Assembly: GCF_000284035.1 (NCBI RefSeq)
Contig: NC_016887.1
Location: 2,604,001 to 2,668,000 of the forward strand
Length of the DNA stretch: 64,000 nt
DNA from: Nocardia cyriacigeorgica GUH-2
GTDB taxonomy: Bacteria; Actinomycetota; Actinomycetes; Mycobacteriales; Mycobacteriaceae
Direction: 5' to 3'
Part shown: piece by piece, positions 24,089 to 33,027 of the stretch
Layout: every line of letters begins with the position of its first letter
How positions within the stretch are numbered: position 1 is the stretch's first letter
Position numbers and translations under genes: made by a program
The notes under the pieces: generated by a model
What the model was told of the DNA's origin: nothing
Database searches by the model: none
Seen by the model: the letters and a program-made list of their open reading frames with translations, nothing else

Positions 24089-25966
24089 TCATGCCGCGGT
24101 GGAGTCTGGCTTCTCGTAGTGACGTTGTCGTTGGTGTCGCTCGCGGGTGTGTTGATTGCGATGATGTGCCCGTGTGAGTGTTTGGGCGAGTAGTTCGCTT
24201 GCGTGGTGGCGGTGGTTGATGCGCGGTTTCTGCTCGGGATCGATGTGGGGTGGGGCGATCCAGGCGGTCCGCCCGGCGTATGGCGAGTGGGGGCCTTCGA
24301 CGCGGGTCTTCCAGCCGCCGGGTCCGTTGTGGATGAGTGCGTGGCAGGCGTCGCAGGCGAGGGTGAGGTTGTCGATGTCAGTGTGGCCGTTGTTGCGGTA
24401 GTCGAGGACATGATGCAGTGCGGACAAGCTCGCTGGAGCGTCGCAGCCGGGACGTGAGCAGCCTTTCAGGGCGGCGATCAGTGCCAGCCGTTGTGCGGCG
24501 GTGGCGAGGCGTTTGGTTCGGCCGAGGTGCAGGGGTAGGCCGGCGTGGTCGAAGACTGCGAGCCACGGCTGGGATCGCTGGGCCAGGGTGAGCGCGTCCT
24601 CGAGGGGGACGGTGCCGCCGGTGGCGGTAGTCGCGACTCCGGCGCCGCGTTCGATGTCATCGATACTGAGGGTGAGGATCGTGGAGACCGGCAGGCCGCG
24701 GTGGGCGCCGAGGTGTTCGGCGATGATGCCGGAGTCGAGGATGGCTTTGAGGGCGTCGTGGTTACGTTGTGCGGTGGTGCGGTGGTCGCGGGCGGCTGCT
24801 TCGGCTAGTGCGGTGGGGTCTACCCACGGGTGGTCGGGTGGTTCGGGTAGCGAATCAGTATGCGTGCCTGTTTTATTCCGTGATCGATCAGCGTCACTGC
24901 CGGCAGCAACACCGGCGCAAACGCCAGCGGCAGTAGCACGGCCAGGGTAACCGGCAGCGGCAGGACCAGCGACAGAGCTGCGGCCAGTGGTAGCGACCGA
25001 CGCGGGACTGGTGCGGGCGTGGAGCGGATCGATTACCGAATCATTCTGCGCGCCAGCCACATCGCACGGTCGACGAGCGGCCGAGCCGGAGCCGACGTCA
25101 ACGGCGCAGCCGGCGGCGGGGCCAGCACCAGCGCCAGCGGCACCCGCACCAGAGCCGGAGGCGGTGCCGGCGTCGGAGGCTAGACCAGGGCCGTCGGCTG
25201 TGCCAAGGCCTCGGACGGGTACTGGGGTGGGGCTTTCGGGGTCGTCGGGGTTGCACATGCCGGGGCGGGCGTATTTGGCCAGCAGTGGGTCGAGCAGGGC
25301 GCGCAGGACCGGGTCGATCTCGCCGCGGATGGGGCTCATGCCATCGGGGCGTTGGCGGCCGATGATGATGCCGCGCATGCGGGCCCGGTCGTTGTCGGTG
25401 GTGAGGCGGCCGTCGGGGTCGAGGTAGGCCAGGATCTTATCGCCTATCTTGCCGATATCGTCCGGGGAGCCGGTGCGGGCGAAATCGGTGAGGATTTCCT
25501 CGGCAGCGGCCCGATCGTCACCAGTGGCGCCGCACGGAACACGATTCATCACCGCCGCGATGCCGCGGGCGTGGTCGGCGGAGATGTCACCGGCGGTCAG
25601 AGCTTGGGCAACATTGGGCAGCAGGGGTTCGACTGGGTCGCCGCCCATGTCGTGGAAGGTGGCGACCGTCCGAGCTTGGTGGACGCGGGCTCCGGCATCA
25701 GCGGAGGCCAGGTTCAGCGTTTCCATCAGGAACCGCTTCAACGACTTCGACCCGTGCCGGGCAGGCAGGGAACGTTCGGATGCTTCCACCAATAGCCGGT
25801 GACGCACCATGGTCAGCATCCGCGAGCACCGCTCGACCTCCCGCATCACCGCGATGACACCCACGTCCGACAGTGGCGTCAACGGTTCATCGAGCAGTTC
25901 GGTCACTGCGGCATGCAACCGGGCGACAGCGCCCTCGTCTCCTTCGATCCCCTCACTCGAATGCAT
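24089..25966 (-). CDS. HNH endonuclease/DUF222 protein (13E12 repeat family)
   Basis: A 625-residue protein with an N-terminal DUF222 domain (about 1-240; HGSKSLKRFLMETLNLA, ALTAGDISADHARGIAAVM). An Ala/Gly/Ser/Pro-rich linker (about 245-375) follows, then the second DUF222 part and a C-terminal HNH nuclease domain (about 503-546; CSRPGCDAP, HHVLDYRNNGHTDIDNL, CDACHALIH). The tail is His/Arg-rich. 13E12 proteins are multi-copy in mycolate actinobacteria and several M. tuberculosis copies are under LexA control. The ATG at 25966 lies inside a LexA-like box, as in those copies. The linker is longer than usual and highly repetitive. Confidence 0.9.
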   Translation of the reverse strand: MHSSEGIEGDEGAVARLHAAVTELLDEPLTPLSDVGVIAVMREVERCSRMLTMVRHRLLVEASERSLPARHGSKSLKRFLMETLNLASADAGARVHQARTVATFHDMGGDPVEPLLPNVAQALTAGDISADHARGIAAVMNRVPCGATGDDRAAAEEILTDFARTGSPDDIGKIGDKILAYLDPDGRLTTDNDRARMRGIIIGRQRPDGMSPIRGEIDPVLRALLDPLLAKYARPGMCNPDDPESPTPVPVRGLGTADGPGLASDAGTASGSGAGAAGAGAGPAAGCAVDVGSGSAARRPCDVAGAQNDSVIDPLHARTSPASVATTGRSSVAGPAAAGYPGRATAAGVCAGVAAGSDADRSRNKTGTHTDSLPEPPDHPWVDPTALAEAAARDHRTTAQRNHDALKAILDSGIIAEHLGAHRGLPVSTILTLSIDDIERGAGVATTATGGTVPLEDALTLAQRSQPWLAVFDHAGLPLHLGRTKRLATAAQRLALIAALKGCSRPGCDAPASLSALHHVLDYRNNGHTDIDNLTLACDACHALIHNGPGGWKTRVEGPHSPYAGRTAWIAPPHIDPEQKPRINHRHHASELLAQTLTRAHHRNQHTRERHQRQRHYEKPDSTAA

Positions 25967-25972
25967 GTTCGA
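25957..25972 (-). promoter_or_regulatory. LexA (SOS) box overlapping the HNH gene start codon
   Basis: On the minus strand the 16 bases read TCGAACATGCATTCGA. The mycobacterial LexA consensus is TCGAAC-N4-GTTCGA; eleven of the twelve fixed positions match. The start ATG of the HNH gene (25966-25964) lies within the box, the arrangement known for some 13E12 genes in M. tuberculosis. SOS control is inferred. Confidence 0.7.
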
Positions 25973-26302
25973 ATGCTATCGCAGCGGCCGCCTCAGCGAT
26001 AGCGAAATCAACACCTGAACTGCACATCTTCACACTGGCCACTCGACCGACAACGGTTGGGCGCCACCATGGTCCGATCTGACATGGCAGTGCGAGAACA
26101 TCTTTCGCCCACAGGACCAGCCGCCCGGCGTAGCCGACAGCGACCCGATGTGGGGTCGATGCTATCGGCGGCCGCCGATCTCCGGTGGCTCGGCCGCGTC
26201 CGCGGTTACGGTCGCACGGCAGCCGGAACAGAGGTGCGAGGCCCGATCCGACCTCCGCCGACCGAGCGGACGGATTGGCGCAGCGAGCGCCGATCAGCCT
26301 GC

Positions 26303-27059
26303 TCATCTCGGTTCCCATTCGGGACCGGCGAGCAAAGTGGCCGCCCGCTGCCGAACGAACGAAATTTGCTCCCCCCCCCCCCTCGAAGATTCGTCTTTGT
26401 GTTGATCGTTGCAGCCGGTGCCGGCGATAACGCAACGTCACTTGCCCGACGACAACGCCGGGCGCCAAAGCCGATGCGGTCATCAGCAGTCCGGTGTCCT
26501 CCATATTGGACAGCGCCTGCCATCCACCGGCGGCGATGAGGAGTTCGCGCCGCCACATGATTCCTGCGGGATGCACGGGCAGCCGGTATGCCTCGTCATC
26601 GGTTACCCAGTGTTGAACGAGCGCACCGCGCGGGATCGGCCCCGGCGCGTAGGGAAGCGGAAAGTCCACGAGGTCGCCGGAGCCGAGCAGGTCGCGCGCC
26701 GTACCCACGGCGAATCCCGCCGCCGGGTGCTCGTCAAGGGCGGTGGAGAGGACGGCGAGCGCGTCCGGCTCGAGTTCGTCGTCGGCGTCCAGGTTCTGGA
26801 TCAGTGCCGCGCGCGCCCGGCCCAATGCGACATTGCGGGTCACGGCGGGACCTTCTCTGGTGCCGTTGGTCGCGACATGAACGCGGTGGTCCTCCGCCGC
26901 GCCGCATTCGACCAGGGCTGTACGCACCGCACGGGCCGGACCATCGATCTGTACCAGCCACCGCCAGTCGGTGTGTGTCTGCGACAGCAGCGAAGCCCAA
27001 GCGGCAGAAAGGAATCGAGAATAGTCCGCATGTACCGCCGTGACCACCTCGACCCGCAT
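26303..27059 (-). pseudogene. Family 2 glycosyltransferase with frame switched at a poly-G run
   Basis: From the ATG at 27059 the protein shows a GT-A glycosyltransferase domain: VEVVTAVHADYSRFLSAAWASLLSQ, LVQIDGPA, NVALGRARAALIQNLDADDEL with the DxD-type metal site, and WRRELLIAAGGW. After LRYRRH it reaches a run of twelve G (26371-26382). As sequenced the frame continues to 25953 as an Arg-rich, atypical tail overlapping the next gene. With one G fewer it would read EQISFVRQRAATLLAG and stop at 26303, giving 251 residues with a C-terminal helix typical of the family. I therefore mark the gene as frame-disrupted, either phase-variable or a homopolymer error. 25967-26302 would then be non-coding. 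Confidence 0.72.
26371..26382. repeat. Homopolymeric tract, C12 on plus strand (G12 in the glycosyltransferase gene)
   Basis: Twelve consecutive C on the plus strand, the longest homopolymer noticed in the window. It lies inside the glycosyltransferase coding frame, directly before the position where two alternative C-termini diverge. Tracts of this length slip readily during replication and are also prone to sequencing error. Confidence 0.9.
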
Positions 27060-27150
27060 GACCGAAAGTGTGCCATCCGAGCCGATCCGGCGCCCATGTG
27101 GTAGGTATGCACAAGGTCGGACTGGTGCCGTTCGGGAGGCAGGGGAAGGT

Positions 27151-28389
27151 ATGGATCATGCGGTGATCGAGGCCGAATTGGCCGGTCTGGTAGTCGGTGC
27201 CATGCCGGGGACACGGGAACTCGAACGGGAGTGTGATGTCTTCGCGCGGCGATACCTCGCCGAGCCGGGGGTAGTGGAGCCACAATTCGACATCACGTCG
27301 GCGAACTTCACATCCGACCCGTTCTTGATCTGCGCGGACCGATACTGGAACCTTCGGTTCACCGCCGAGCCGACGCTGGCGACGGCGGTGCAGTGCGCCG
27401 GGTGGGCGACGGAGCGGATCGAGGCAGCGTACCGGCAGCCGATCCTGGAGAAGTGGGCCATCGGCTACGCGTTCATCACGCGCGGCACGGTCGAATCGCT
27501 CACCGAGATCGCCGACGCTACCGCCGACATCATCGCCGGCGACGATGCCGAATGCAGCCGGGCCTATTTCGCCACGCTCTACCACGCGGGCAAGTTGCGT
27601 GCGAACTTGTCCTTCGATGAGCTGAGCCTGTTTCTCGGCTCGTCGCCGCTGGCCAATGCGGCCGGCCGGAATCGCGACAAGCCCCTGTTCGTCGCCCTCC
27701 AGGCGTTCGCGGGATTCGGCAGCCGCCAGACTACCAACGAGCACGCCATGACGCTGTTCGAGAAGTCGTGGACCGCGCCGGACCGCACCCACGCCTCGAT
27801 CGACATTGCCCTGCATGCGCTCGAGGCCGCCGTGCCATTCGACGAGCAGGGCGCCGTGCTGCGTACCAAGGCCGCTGAAGCGGTCGCCGAATACCCGGAC
27901 AATGCTCTGTTCCGTTTCCGTCTCGGTCTCGGTGCTTTCCTCTGTGACGACCACGACGCCGCGCTCACCAGCATCGACGACGCCCTCCGGCTGCTGCCTG
28001 CAACCGGTTGGCGCAGCAGTCATGAACTGCTGTCCGAACAGTTCTTGCACGTCCGCCGCTCGATCCTGCTGGCCCGCAGCGACGCTCGCCGTGCCACGGA
28101 TCAGCAGCGTCGCCTGGACCGGTACGAACAAGCCGTCGCCGAAACCGCCGACCTCGCACGCCGCTCGGTGATCAGGGCTGTCGAGCTGGTCGCGGTCTTC
28201 GCTGCCGTCATCGCCTTTGCCGTCGGGTCGCTCAACGTGACGTTGAACGGCAATCTCGATCTCGCTTCCCGTCTCTGGATCCTGGTCGTCTTCGGCGGCG
28301 GGCTACTGCTGTTCGTGCTTCTCGTTGTCGGCGGTACCTGGTTGATCACCCGCGACTCGCGCCGAAGCCCACGCGAACAAACGCGTTGA
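27151..28389 (+). CDS. Hypothetical membrane-anchored helical-repeat protein
   Basis: A 412-residue protein starting at the ATG after GGAGGCAGGGGAAGGT. The N-terminal three quarters are helical with TPR-like stretches (AEYPDNALFRFRLGLGAFL and the following helix, about 245-290). The C-terminus has two hydrophobic helices (AVELVAVFAAVIAFAVGSL and LWILVVFGGGLLLFVLLVV, about 345-400), then a short basic tail. No catalytic motif or named family is recognised. It is divergent from the glycosyltransferase gene, about 90 bp apart. Its envelope location and repeats suggest a scaffolding role, but this is only a guess. Confidence 0.75.
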   Translation: MDHAVIEAELAGLVVGAMPGTRELERECDVFARRYLAEPGVVEPQFDITSANFTSDPFLICADRYWNLRFTAEPTLATAVQCAGWATERIEAAYRQPILEKWAIGYAFITRGTVESLTEIADATADIIAGDDAECSRAYFATLYHAGKLRANLSFDELSLFLGSSPLANAAGRNRDKPLFVALQAFAGFGSRQTTNEHAMTLFEKSWTAPDRTHASIDIALHALEAAVPFDEQGAVLRTKAAEAVAEYPDNALFRFRLGLGAFLCDDHDAALTSIDDALRLLPATGWRSSHELLSEQFLHVRRSILLARSDARRATDQQRRLDRYEQAVAETADLARRSVIRAVELVAVFAAVIAFAVGSLNVTLNGNLDLASRLWILVVFGGGLLLFVLLVVGGTWLITRDSRRSPREQTR

Positions 28390-28656
28390 CGGCACGACCG
28401 TGAGCGGTGAATGCATGACTGCATCGTCCCGGCCGGGCGACACTGCACGACCTGACTTTCGCGCGGAGCCGGACACGGCCGCGGAGTCGGGAAGGGCATT
28501 GCGATGGCACCCCTGATGTCGCTGGAGCGGTGATCGGCATCCGGCTGGTTACGCGTCCTCGATCACAGCCTAGTCTGAAGCTCTAGTGATTCACATCGTA
28601 GTGGCCATTTCCCTCTTTCGGGCCGACTTGTCCGGCTGCCGTGGGGAAAATCGGCG

Positions 28657-28818
28657 ATGACTAGTCAGTCCTGCCCGCTACCGCGCGCCGTCGTGACCAT
28701 GGTGATCGCGCCGACCAATGTCGGATACGACACATGCCTGCGCTTCATCTGGCCGTTGATGCTGCTCAACTTCGTGATCGTGTGTGTGGTGATCGGCGGC
28801 GCCGCGCTGCTGGAGTGA
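28657..28818 (+). pseudogene. Short membrane ORF, probable C-terminal remnant of a transporter
   Basis: A 53-codon frame reading MTSQSCPLPRAVVTMVIAP, then TNVGYDTCLRFIWPLMLLN and a final hydrophobic helix FVIVCVVIGGAALLE. The combination of a helix end, a short polar turn, RFIWPL and a last helix looks like the C-terminus of a multi-helix carboxylate transporter. No upstream in-frame transporter sequence is seen. No strong ribosome site precedes the ATG. The flanking stretches 28390-28656 and 28819-28941 hold nothing I recognise. It could alternatively be a genuine small membrane protein. Confidence 0.4.
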
Positions 28819-28941
28819 TACGGGGCTGGACGACGACCTGACCACCGCCACCCGCGGTGGTCAGGTCGTTCGTGGTCGCGGCGGCGACGGTGCCCGAGCG
28901 GACCCGGCACCGCGACGACCACGCCCGTTAGGGTTGAGGGT

Positions 28942-29424
28942 GTGAACGTGGATGTGACCCCGCTGCCGGGAATCGGTGTGCGCAAAGATTTTCAGCTGAC
29001 GGGTGCCCGTCGCCGCATCGGTGTGATCGACCACAAGGACGGCAGTATCGACCTGATCTTCACCAAGGCCGGCGATCCCGATACCACGGTGCAGATCCCG
29101 TTGAGCGCGGCCGAGGCCGGGGTGCTGGCCAATCTGCTCGGCGCACCGCAGCTGGTCGCCCAGCTGCGCGAGGAACACCGCGATATGGACGGGGTCAACA
29201 CCCGTCAGCTGCCGATCCTGGAAGGTTCGCCCTACGATGGGCGCACGCTCGGTGAGACCGGAATGCGCACCAGGACCACCTCATCCATCGTCGCGGTGAT
29301 GCGGGCCGGTCAGGTGATCGCCTCCCCGGGCCCGGATTTCGCGTTCACCGCGGGAGATCTGCTGGTCGTAGTCGGTACCGGCGAGGGGCTCGACGCCGCC
29401 GCCCGGATCCTGACCGACGGCTGA
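28942..29424 (+). CDS. Cation:proton antiporter regulatory subunit (TrkA-C domain, KhtT-like)
   Basis: A 160-residue soluble protein with an N-terminal KhtT-like domain (VTPLPGIGVRKDFQLTGARRRIGVI) and a C-terminal TrkA-C domain (about 85-160; GRTLGETGMR, IVAVMRAGQVIASPGPD, FTAGDLLVVVGTGEGL). In KhtTU-type systems this subunit senses ligands and controls the membrane antiporter. The GTG start at 28942 follows a GGGTTGAGGG stretch. Three bases separate it from the transporter gene, so the two form an operon. Confidence 0.88.
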   Translation: MNVDVTPLPGIGVRKDFQLTGARRRIGVIDHKDGSIDLIFTKAGDPDTTVQIPLSAAEAGVLANLLGAPQLVAQLREEHRDMDGVNTRQLPILEGSPYDGRTLGETGMRTRTTSSIVAVMRAGQVIASPGPDFAFTAGDLLVVVGTGEGLDAAARILTDG

Positions 29425-29427
29425 GCG

Positions 29428-30624
29428 GTGCAGATAAGTCCAACCGCGCTGGCCTTGATCCAGCTGGGGGCGGTGTTCTTCGGGCTGGGAGTGCTCGGCC
29501 GGATCGCGGCCAAGATCGGCATGTCGCCGATTCCGCTGTACCTGCTCGGTGGTCTGGTCTTCGGTGACGGCGGCGTCGTCGAACTGCACGAGGTGGACGA
29601 ATTCATCCACCTGGCAAGCGAAATCGGTGTGGTGTTGCTGTTGCTGCTGCTCGGTCTCGAGTACAGCGCCGCCGAACTCGTCACCGGGATGCGAAGATCC
29701 TGGCCCGCCGGTCTGCTCGATATCGCGTTGAACGCGACGCCCGGCGTGATCGTGGCACTGCTGCTCGACCTCGGGGCGACCGGCGCCATCGCCATGGCCG
29801 GAGTCACCTACATCTCGTCGTCGGGCATCGTCGCCAAGGTGCTCAACGATCTGGGGCGCCTGGGTAACCGGGAAACGCCGGTGGTGCTGTCGATCCTGGT
29901 GTTCGAGGATCTGGCCATGGCCGGCTACCTGCCGGTGCTGACGGCGGTGCTCGCGGGCGTCGGATTCGTCGCGGGCCTGCAAACCCTCGGCATCGCGTTG
30001 ATCGCCATCACGGTGGTGCTCGTCGTCGCCCTGCGCTACGGCAAGTACGTGTCCGCGGTGGTGGCCAGCGACGATCGAGAGATCTTCCTGCTCAAGCTGC
30101 TCGGCGCGGCGCTGCTGGTGGCCGGGGTCGCCTCGGCGGTGCAGGTGTCGGCGGCGGTCGGCGCGTTCCTGCTCGGCATCGCGATCTCCGACTCCACCGC
30201 GCACAATGCCACCAAGATCCTGGAACCGCTGCGCGATCTGTTCGCGGCGATGTTCTTCGTGCTGTTCGGGCTCAGTACCGATCCGGCCAGCATTCCGCCG
30301 GTGCTGGGCTGGGCGGTGCTGCTGGCGGTGGTCACCACCGCCACCAAGATCGCCACCGGTTGGTGGGCGGCCGGTCGTTCCGGCGCCACCGAACTCGGCC
30401 GGGCTCGCGCGGGGGCCGCTCTGGTCGCGCACGGCGAATTCTCCATCGTCATCGCGGGACTGGCGGTCGCCGCCGGTGCGGTGCCCGACGGATTCGCCGC
30501 GCTGGCCACCACCTATGTGCTGTTGATGGCGGTGCTCGGGCCGGTGGCCGCACGCGTGGTGGAACCGGTGGTGGCGCTGATCACGCGCCGCCCCAAGCCC
30601 GCACCGGACCCGGTCGAGGAATGA
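29428..30624 (+). CDS. CPA2-family K+/H+ antiporter (KhtU/KefB-like membrane subunit)
   Basis: A 398-residue membrane protein with about twelve transmembrane helices. It shows the CPA2 features GLGVLGRIAAKIGMSPIPLYLLGG at the start and a central YISSSGIVAKVLNDLG segment. Other helices include FLLGIAISDS and LVAHGEFSIVIAGLA. It lacks the C-terminal RCK/KTN domain of full-length KefB; that job is done by the separate TrkA-C protein just upstream. The pair would expel potassium in exchange for protons under alkaline or ionic stress. The GTG start is three bases past the upstream stop. Confidence 0.9.
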   Translation: MQISPTALALIQLGAVFFGLGVLGRIAAKIGMSPIPLYLLGGLVFGDGGVVELHEVDEFIHLASEIGVVLLLLLLGLEYSAAELVTGMRRSWPAGLLDIALNATPGVIVALLLDLGATGAIAMAGVTYISSSGIVAKVLNDLGRLGNRETPVVLSILVFEDLAMAGYLPVLTAVLAGVGFVAGLQTLGIALIAITVVLVVALRYGKYVSAVVASDDREIFLLKLLGAALLVAGVASAVQVSAAVGAFLLGIAISDSTAHNATKILEPLRDLFAAMFFVLFGLSTDPASIPPVLGWAVLLAVVTTATKIATGWWAAGRSGATELGRARAGAALVAHGEFSIVIAGLAVAAGAVPDGFAALATTYVLLMAVLGPVAARVVEPVVALITRRPKPAPDPVEE

Positions 30625-30716
30625 GCCGCCCGCCCGGGCAGCGGCCACGCGTGCGTGTTGCCGCGCCCGGAACCGGGCGGTAGGGTGCCCTGAAGTCCAG
30701 CTGGGGAGGTGAGCAA

Positions 30717-31499
30717 TTGGCTACCTGGCGGTTCACCGGCCTGGAGTTCCAGATCCTCTGGTCCGCGTACGGCCACGACCGGCTGCCGTACCCGCTGCGT
30801 TATCGTCCGGTCGCCGATGATTTCGAGGACCTGCGCAGGCAACGCGAAGCCGCCGTCGACGTCCTGCTGGAGAAGTACTACTCGGTCGAACTGGTGGATG
30901 TGCTCACGATCCTGCGTGAGCCCGAGGTCCGCATCGAGGTCAAAGGGTACGGCGGCCGGGATATGGCCCGTACCTACCGTTTTCACGGCGCGATGCGCGG
31001 GTCCGCCGGCGCCACGCTGGTGCAGCTGCCGGGGACCGCGGCCGATATCGGCGGCGACGTGATCGTCACCAATTGCGCGGCCGACCAGGTTCCGGCGCAG
31101 GCCGTGGCCGCCTTACCGCCCGCACCCGCGGGCACCCGCCCGGCCGTGGAAGTGCGCCGCGCCGACCTCAGCGCCGACCGTTCCCGCTACGTCCGCAGGG
31201 TCGACGAACTCAGCCTCACCCAGCAGCTGGATCGGGTCTTCAAACGCCGCCGCCGCTCACTCGGCGAGATCATGATCTTCCCCGGCCCCGCCGTCGACGC
31301 CCGCCCCGCCTTCGGCCGCAGCTTCTGGTGGATGGACTACGAGGACGGCCGCTACTACGTCCGCACCGGCGACCCCATCATCGCCAAACCCGCGGGCCCC
31401 ACCGCCCTCACCAACGAGATCACCCGCCTGGCCGGCCTCACCCGCCGCTTCTACCGCGAGGACCGCGAGCACGAGGAATACCTGCGCGTGCACCGGTGA
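30717..31499 (+). CDS. EspG-family ESX secretion-associated chaperone
   Basis: A 260-residue EspG-like protein. Family features are an N-terminal WRFTGLEFQILWSAYGHDRLPYPLRY, the YSVELVDVLTILREPEVRIEV strand pair, and a C-terminal LGEIMIF...ARPAFGRSFWWMDYEDGRYYV region. EspG binds PE/PPE proteins in the cytosol and delivers them to type VII secretion in mycobacteria. The TTG start at 30717 is chosen from its GGGGAGGTGAG ribosome site. No ESX core gene or PE/PPE gene is present nearby, so this is an orphan copy. Confidence 0.85.
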   Translation: MATWRFTGLEFQILWSAYGHDRLPYPLRYRPVADDFEDLRRQREAAVDVLLEKYYSVELVDVLTILREPEVRIEVKGYGGRDMARTYRFHGAMRGSAGATLVQLPGTAADIGGDVIVTNCAADQVPAQAVAALPPAPAGTRPAVEVRRADLSADRSRYVRRVDELSLTQQLDRVFKRRRRSLGEIMIFPGPAVDARPAFGRSFWWMDYEDGRYYVRTGDPIIAKPAGPTALTNEITRLAGLTRRFYREDREHEEYLRVHR

Positions 31500-31689
31500 T
31501 CGGCGTTCGGCGCGAGGATGGTGGTGTCGGCTCGCGCAGTGTTCGACCGGCCCAGCGCGGTGTCATCCCCTCGCTGTCGAGGTCCTTCGCGGCCGTATTT
31601 CAGAAGGTGGCGGTCTCGGTGTGGTTGTGCCGGTGGGTCGCACCGCCCTCGGAGGCTGACGCGCCGGAACCGGATCGCGGTCCAACCGG

Positions 31690-32820
31690 TCAGGCGAGGT
31701 GGTGGGTGAGCTGGTGCACGGCTTCGCCGGGGTGGGTGGCGTAGACGGGTTCGCCGATGGCCTGCATTTTCCAGCCGGTGGCGGCCAGGTACAGCTTGGC
31801 CATCACCATGCCGGTGTGCGGGCCGCCGCCGTGCAGGTCCAGGTGGGCGAGTTCGGCGCCGGTGCTCGCGTCGACCAGGCGGCAGAACGCGTTGGCGATG
31901 CTGTCGAAGCTGTGGCCGTGGTAGCTGGTGACCACCAGGATCACCGTCGCCACCTGCGGGTGGATCCGGGACAGGTCGACGGTGATGACCTCGTTCTCGC
32001 CGCCGCCCTCGCCGGTCATGCTGTCGCCCAGGTGCCGCACCGAGCCGTCGTTGGAACTGAGCTGGGCGAAGTAGACGACGTCGAGCAGGTGATGGTTGTG
32101 GTCGAACAGCAGCGCGGCGGCATCCAGATCGGCGGGTGTCGCCGCACCACCGGCCAGTTTGTGACCCGGCACCGGATCCCAGCCCAGACCGAGGCGCACC
32201 ATATCGAGCGTCGGTCCCGAGCCGGTGCGCAGCCGCACGACCTGGCCCGGCACCAGGCTGAGCGCCCGGCCTTCGGACAGCACGGTGGCGTCCACCTGCT
32301 CACGCCGAGCCGGCCGCGAACCCACCTGGACGTGGCTGTCGGCCAGCACGGCCGCGAACCCACCGGCATGGCCGCGCCCGACGACGGTGATGCCCCAGCC
32401 CGCGCCGCTGCGTTCGATATCGACCGCCACGACCGCCGACGACGCGTCCAACCCCGCGAGGCTGATGCGATAGGTCTCCCCGCCCCGGCTGTCGGCCACC
32501 TCGACCACGGGCGCGTCCGCTTCGGCGAACGTGCGGTGCGGATTGTCCAGCGCCAGCACGACCCGGACGGTGGTCGCGGCGTGCGGGATCGAGGACAGCT
32601 CGACGTGCAGTGTGGGCGCCGGCGCCATCCCGGGGCCGGCCAGCCGCAGACCCCGCGCCTCGGATTGAGTGCCGAAGACGAAGTCGGTCTCGTCGTGGAT
32701 GGCGCCGTCGGGGCCCAGCAGAATCGCCGCGAGATGGGCGGGCAATGCCGAACGCGCGGTGATCACCAGGCTCTCCGCGCTGATCGGCATGATGTGTTGC
32801 TGACGCAGCCCTTCGGTCAC
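31690..32820 (-). CDS. TerD-family tellurium/stress-resistance protein, two TerD-like domains
   Basis: A 376-residue cytoplasmic protein with two TerD-like beta-sandwich domains (about 10-165 and 190-376). The second contains LGLGWDP, LDAAALLFD and LSSNDGSVRHLGDSMTGEG-type calcium-site residues with NEVITVDLSRI and a VTSYHGHSF loop. TerD proteins bind calcium and are linked to tellurite, phage and stress resistance, though their biochemical role is unresolved. The GTG at 32820 is preferred because GAAGGGG lies seven bases before it; the frame is open to 32979. No other ter genes are adjacent. The 190 bp to EspG hold nothing recognised. Confidence 0.86.
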   Translation of the reverse strand: MTEGLRQQHIMPISAESLVITARSALPAHLAAILLGPDGAIHDETDFVFGTQSEARGLRLAGPGMAPAPTLHVELSSIPHAATTVRVVLALDNPHRTFAEADAPVVEVADSRGGETYRISLAGLDASSAVVAVDIERSGAGWGITVVGRGHAGGFAAVLADSHVQVGSRPARREQVDATVLSEGRALSLVPGQVVRLRTGSGPTLDMVRLGLGWDPVPGHKLAGGAATPADLDAAALLFDHNHHLLDVVYFAQLSSNDGSVRHLGDSMTGEGGGENEVITVDLSRIHPQVATVILVVTSYHGHSFDSIANAFCRLVDASTGAELAHLDLHGGGPHTGMVMAKLYLAATGWKMQAIGEPVYATHPGEAVHQLTHHLA

Positions 32821-33027
32821 GCGCATCCCCTTCGTCGAGTGCCGGCACACAGGCGGTGCGCCAACGCATTCCGCGCGAGTGTGCACCTGGTGCCGATCGG
32901 ACCGGTTCGGGCCGACGGTCCCACTGTAGGTGCCAGGTATTTCGCGGCGGCCGATTCGGTGCAATCGCCGGGCGCACATCCCGCGGGGCAGCTTCCGGTG
33001 TCATCGGATCCGTGCTATCGAGGGACC

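Noticed and set aside
25953..26302. C-terminal extension of the glycosyltransferase to 25953
   Set aside because: Arg-rich, unlike the family, and overlaps the next gene; it arises after the G12 frame switch.
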